Source: Pelagibius sp. Alg239-R121 (GTDB taxonomy: Bacteria > Pseudomonadota > Alphaproteobacteria > Kiloniellales > Kiloniellaceae). Taken from it: a stretch of DNA of 64,000 bases. Both the position numbers and the translations under genes were made by a program. Under the pieces are notes generated by a model. It was not told the DNA's origin, did not search any database, and saw nothing but the letters and a program-made list of their open reading frames with translations. The stretch lies in assembly GCF_947331435.1 (NCBI RefSeq), contig NZ_CAMZOF010000006.1, positions 496,001 to 560,000 on the forward strand, given 5' to 3'. This document shows positions 62,296 to 64,000 of the stretch, piece by piece. The first letter of the stretch is position 1. The number at the start of each line of letters is the position of its first letter.

Positions 62296-62571
62296 TCAGC
62301 GCTCACAACGTGGAATGATTCGTAATGATTCGTTCGGCTCATCATGGACGACGACATCACGGGGCCTGATGCCGATAGTGCCCGCAGGGTCCGTAAGATT
62401 CATGTGCGGTACTCCAGCTTCGTCACAGTCCGCACTGACCATGTAAAGCTGACCTTTGCTCGTCATCTTTGCCGGCAGATGCGAATTCACCCAGTGCTTA
62501 ATCTCCAGTGCGTTCTCCTGGCTGCCATCCCACTGCATAGAGGTGACTTCGTTGTTCTCATCCATCTCCAT
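62296..62571 (-). CDS. Small phage-type protein of unknown function
   Basis: The 91-residue product contains EIKHWVNSHLPAKMTSKGQL and a C-terminal GIRPRDVVVHDEPNESLRII, similar in pattern to phage proteins with a GDWVI-type C terminus. Its start overlaps the stop of the 62558-62746 gene. It has no recognised function. Confidence 0.5.
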   Translation of the reverse strand: MEMDENNEVTSMQWDGSQENALEIKHWVNSHLPAKMTSKGQLYMVSADCDEAGVPHMNLTDPAGTIGIRPRDVVVHDEPNESLRIIPRCER

Positions 62572-62746
62572 CCCTCCTCGGTACCCGGAAGTGGCTCTTT
62601 GGCGCCTTCAGCCTCATCTCATAGCGTTCATCTAACGCCTTAGTCACATATCGAGCTGCAATTCGTATGTCGGTCTCGGTCGGCCTGAGAAGTGCCTTGG
62701 ATTGCTTGAGTGCGCGCTTGATAATCTTCTCTCTCAGGTCATCCAT
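62558..62746 (-). CDS. Small basic phage-type protein of unknown function
   Basis: The 62-residue product is basic and helical, with LREKIIKRALKQSKALLRPT and IRIAARYVTKALDERY. It overlaps the next gene by 14 bp and is divergent from the YedK-like gene. Function unknown. Confidence 0.5.
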   Translation of the reverse strand: MDDLREKIIKRALKQSKALLRPTETDIRIAARYVTKALDERYEMRLKAPKSHFRVPRRDGDG

Positions 62747-62826
62747 TGCTTGATGCTAACGTGAGAACAAAAAGAGAACAATAGGCGGTTATTCCCACAC
62801 CCGATGCAGCTGGATACACTGCCGCC

Positions 62827-63513
62827 ATGTGCGGACGCTATGCCACAGCCCGGCTCACTTGGGAGCAGATAGTCGCGATGTCGACGCTTACCACGCTCGG
62901 CATTCCGCCGGAGCCCCTGCGAGAGGCCTACAACGTCGCTCCCACCCAGATGGCGCCGATCATCGCCAGCGATCGGGAACAGCACCGCTGTACGCTCGCG
63001 CGCTTCGGGCTTGTGCCTCAGTGGTTCCGCAAGCCGCTTGAGGAGCTCAAGTTCGCTACATTCAACGCCAAATCCGAAGAAGTGACAGAGAAGGCCAGCT
63101 ACCGCGGCCCGGTGAAGTCTCAGCGCTGCCTGATACCGGTGCAGCACTTCTACGAGTGGAAAGGCAAGGGCAAGCCCTACGCGATCGGCAACAAGGACGA
63201 GACACCTATGTTCTTTGCTGGCCTCTGGACAAACTGGGCTGGGATGTCAAAGGGCGAGATCGTGGAGTTCGACAGCTTCACCATCATGACCACGGCCGCC
63301 AACGACTTCATGCAGCAGATTCACAAGCGCATGCCGGTGATTTTGCAGGCGGAAGACTACGAGACCTGGTTGACGGGTGAGACGGACGAGACACTGGCTG
63401 TTGCTGGCCAATATCCCAGCCAACTCATGCAGGCTTATCCTGTGGGGCCGGCGGTCGGGAATGTGAGAAACCAGGGTTCGGAACTAGCAGCGTCGGTGGG
63501 TGAAGCGATCTAG
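62827..63513 (+). CDS. SOS response-associated peptidase family protein (HMCES/YedK)
   Basis: YedK/HMCES proteins crosslink to abasic sites in single-stranded DNA through Cys2 and so shield them from error-prone repair. The 228-residue product begins MCGRYAT with Cys2 and has Asn80 in TFNAKSE, Glu110 in FYEWKG and His166 in QIHKRMP, the active-site residues of the family. Length is normal. Island-borne copies are common. It is followed by a convergent terminase fragment with a 4-bp overlap. Confidence 0.92.
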   Translation: MCGRYATARLTWEQIVAMSTLTTLGIPPEPLREAYNVAPTQMAPIIASDREQHRCTLARFGLVPQWFRKPLEELKFATFNAKSEEVTEKASYRGPVKSQRCLIPVQHFYEWKGKGKPYAIGNKDETPMFFAGLWTNWAGMSKGEIVEFDSFTIMTTAANDFMQQIHKRMPVILQAEDYETWLTGETDETLAVAGQYPSQLMQAYPVGPAVGNVRNQGSELAASVGEAI

Positions 63514-63641
63514 CGGAACTCATCAATGGCCGTCTTCTCACTGTACCCGGCGCGTATCGCAGCCTGGGTGGCGTTCAAATCAATCAGGTACTCTTCGACA
63601 AAGCGCGCTTGTTTTGGAGTAAGGCCACCGTTTCTGCTCAT
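63510..63641 (-). pseudogene. N-terminal fragment of a phage terminase small subunit
   Basis: The minus-strand frame reads LTPKQARFVEEYLIDLNATQ and then AAIRAGYSEKTA, the classic start of Terminase_2-type small subunits. It stops after 43 residues, where the intact protein has more than 130. It is therefore a truncated remnant. A different terminase-like gene lies at 47085-47423. Confidence 0.75.
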
Positions 63642-63738
63642 TTGTCGACCTGCCGCCTATCCTCGTGATGCATGTTGTTTTTCTCGTTTTGGAGTTGCTT
63701 TGATACCCTCTGTGCTATTCACAAGAGAGGTCGAAATC

Positions 63739-64000
63739 ATGGCACCCTACAGACAGCGAAAGTTGTTGCGGCGAAGAGCGAGGCCGCGGTCAACACCAAC
63801 CACTCAATCTAAGTGGGATCAGCGATTCAGGTATTTGGCGAGGCTTGAACTTCTAATCGGTCTCTTCGCTATTCCAGTTATCCTAATTGTGGGCTGGAAC
63901 GAGCTCGCAGCAATTGCAGAACAGCGACGCGTCAATGCGTGGCAGCTTTTAACAACAAACGCTAAGGGAAATGCGGGCAAGACTGCAGCCTTAGAATACC
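63739..64000 (+). CDS. N-terminal part of a pentapeptide-repeat-type membrane protein (cut by window end)
   Basis: The frame starts at ATG 63739 (GAGAGG about nine bases before) and runs off the end of the window. It has a basic N terminus (RQRKLLRRRARPR), a membrane helix (LELLIGLFAIPVILIVGW) and then RVNAWQLLTTNAKGNAGKTA, a segment that precedes pentapeptide repeats in a known family of membrane-anchored pentapeptide-repeat proteins. The repeats themselves would lie beyond base 64000, so the call is provisional. Confidence 0.55.
   Translation, partial: MAPYRQRKLLRRRARPRSTPTTQSKWDQRFRYLARLELLIGLFAIPVILIVGWNELAAIAEQRRVNAWQLLTTNAKGNAGKTAALEY

Noticed and set aside
45703-64000. Search for a second copy of the tRNA-Asn 3' end as attR, an integrase gene, an insertion sequence or a CRISPR array
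   Set aside because: None was visible by eye in the window. The regularly repeated motifs present are short iterons without unique spacers, so they are not CRISPR.

Overview
This window is about 64 kb of an alphaproteobacterial chromosome, most likely from Rhodospirillales in the broad sense. The evidence is gene order: yajC-secD-secF, nlpD-like-pcm-surE-serS-tatCBA, scpB-scpA next to nagZ, an SPOR protein, argS, dgt and erpA, and valS-popZ-tolC-pcm-like. A PopZ (DUF2497) protein and a lone CheZ fit a polar, flagellated alphaproteobacterium. I cannot name the genus from sequence alone.

Positions 1-45,100 are core chromosome. They begin with the 3' part of uvrA, a TAXI-type binding lipoprotein, trmFO and an NDUFAF6-like phytoene-synthase-fold protein. 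After sodB and an OmpA lipoprotein come the Mth938-like/secF/secD/yajC block, and then cell-envelope and protein-export genes with an isoaspartate methyltransferase and surE. A chromosome-segregation and peptidoglycan-recycling block follows (scpB, scpA, site-2 protease, nagZ, SPOR, argS, dgt). Next are erpA, xth, a rhomboid protease, an M81 peptidase, cheZ, ilvD, a dimethylargininase, valS, popZ, tolC and a divergent isoaspartate-methyltransferase paralogue. The core ends with a PQQ dehydrogenase that carries the lanthanide-type Asp-Tyr-Asp signature. It sits 6 bp upstream of a cytochrome c fused to a XoxJ/MxaJ-like binding protein.

A tRNA-Cys and a tRNA-Asn mark the change to accessory DNA. 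From about 45.8 kb to the end the window reads as a composite island of decayed prophage modules. The tRNA-proximal part holds short direct repeats, TGCAGTTAG iterons, a broken ParB-like gene, and a tightly overlapping minus-strand cassette with two paralogues bearing degenerate zinc ribbons and a terminase-small-subunit-like gene. A cargo segment (48.5-54.9 kb) holds a HAD phosphatase, an iteron-like nested inverted repeat, a lipoprotein, an AT-rich membrane protein, a three-gene GHKL ATPase / STAS-like / membrane protein operon, and a PEP-CTERM-like exported protein. A prophage control and early region (54.9-60.3 kb) has three HTH proteins and a Cro/CI-type repressor, divergent from a winged-helix replication-type gene with 22-bp iterons inside its coding sequence. 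Five tightly packed genes for small, mutually related helical proteins follow. The end (60.4-64 kb) has lipoproteins, small paralogous ORFs, an HMCES/YedK protein, a terminase fragment and the start of a pentapeptide-repeat-type gene.

No integrase, portal, capsid or tail gene, no CRISPR array and no insertion sequence is visible in the window. The most interesting candidates are the XoxF-type dehydrogenase with its fused XoxG-XoxJ partner, the GHKL/STAS-like/membrane operon, the early gene cluster of related helical proteins, and the several DNA-level iteron clusters.
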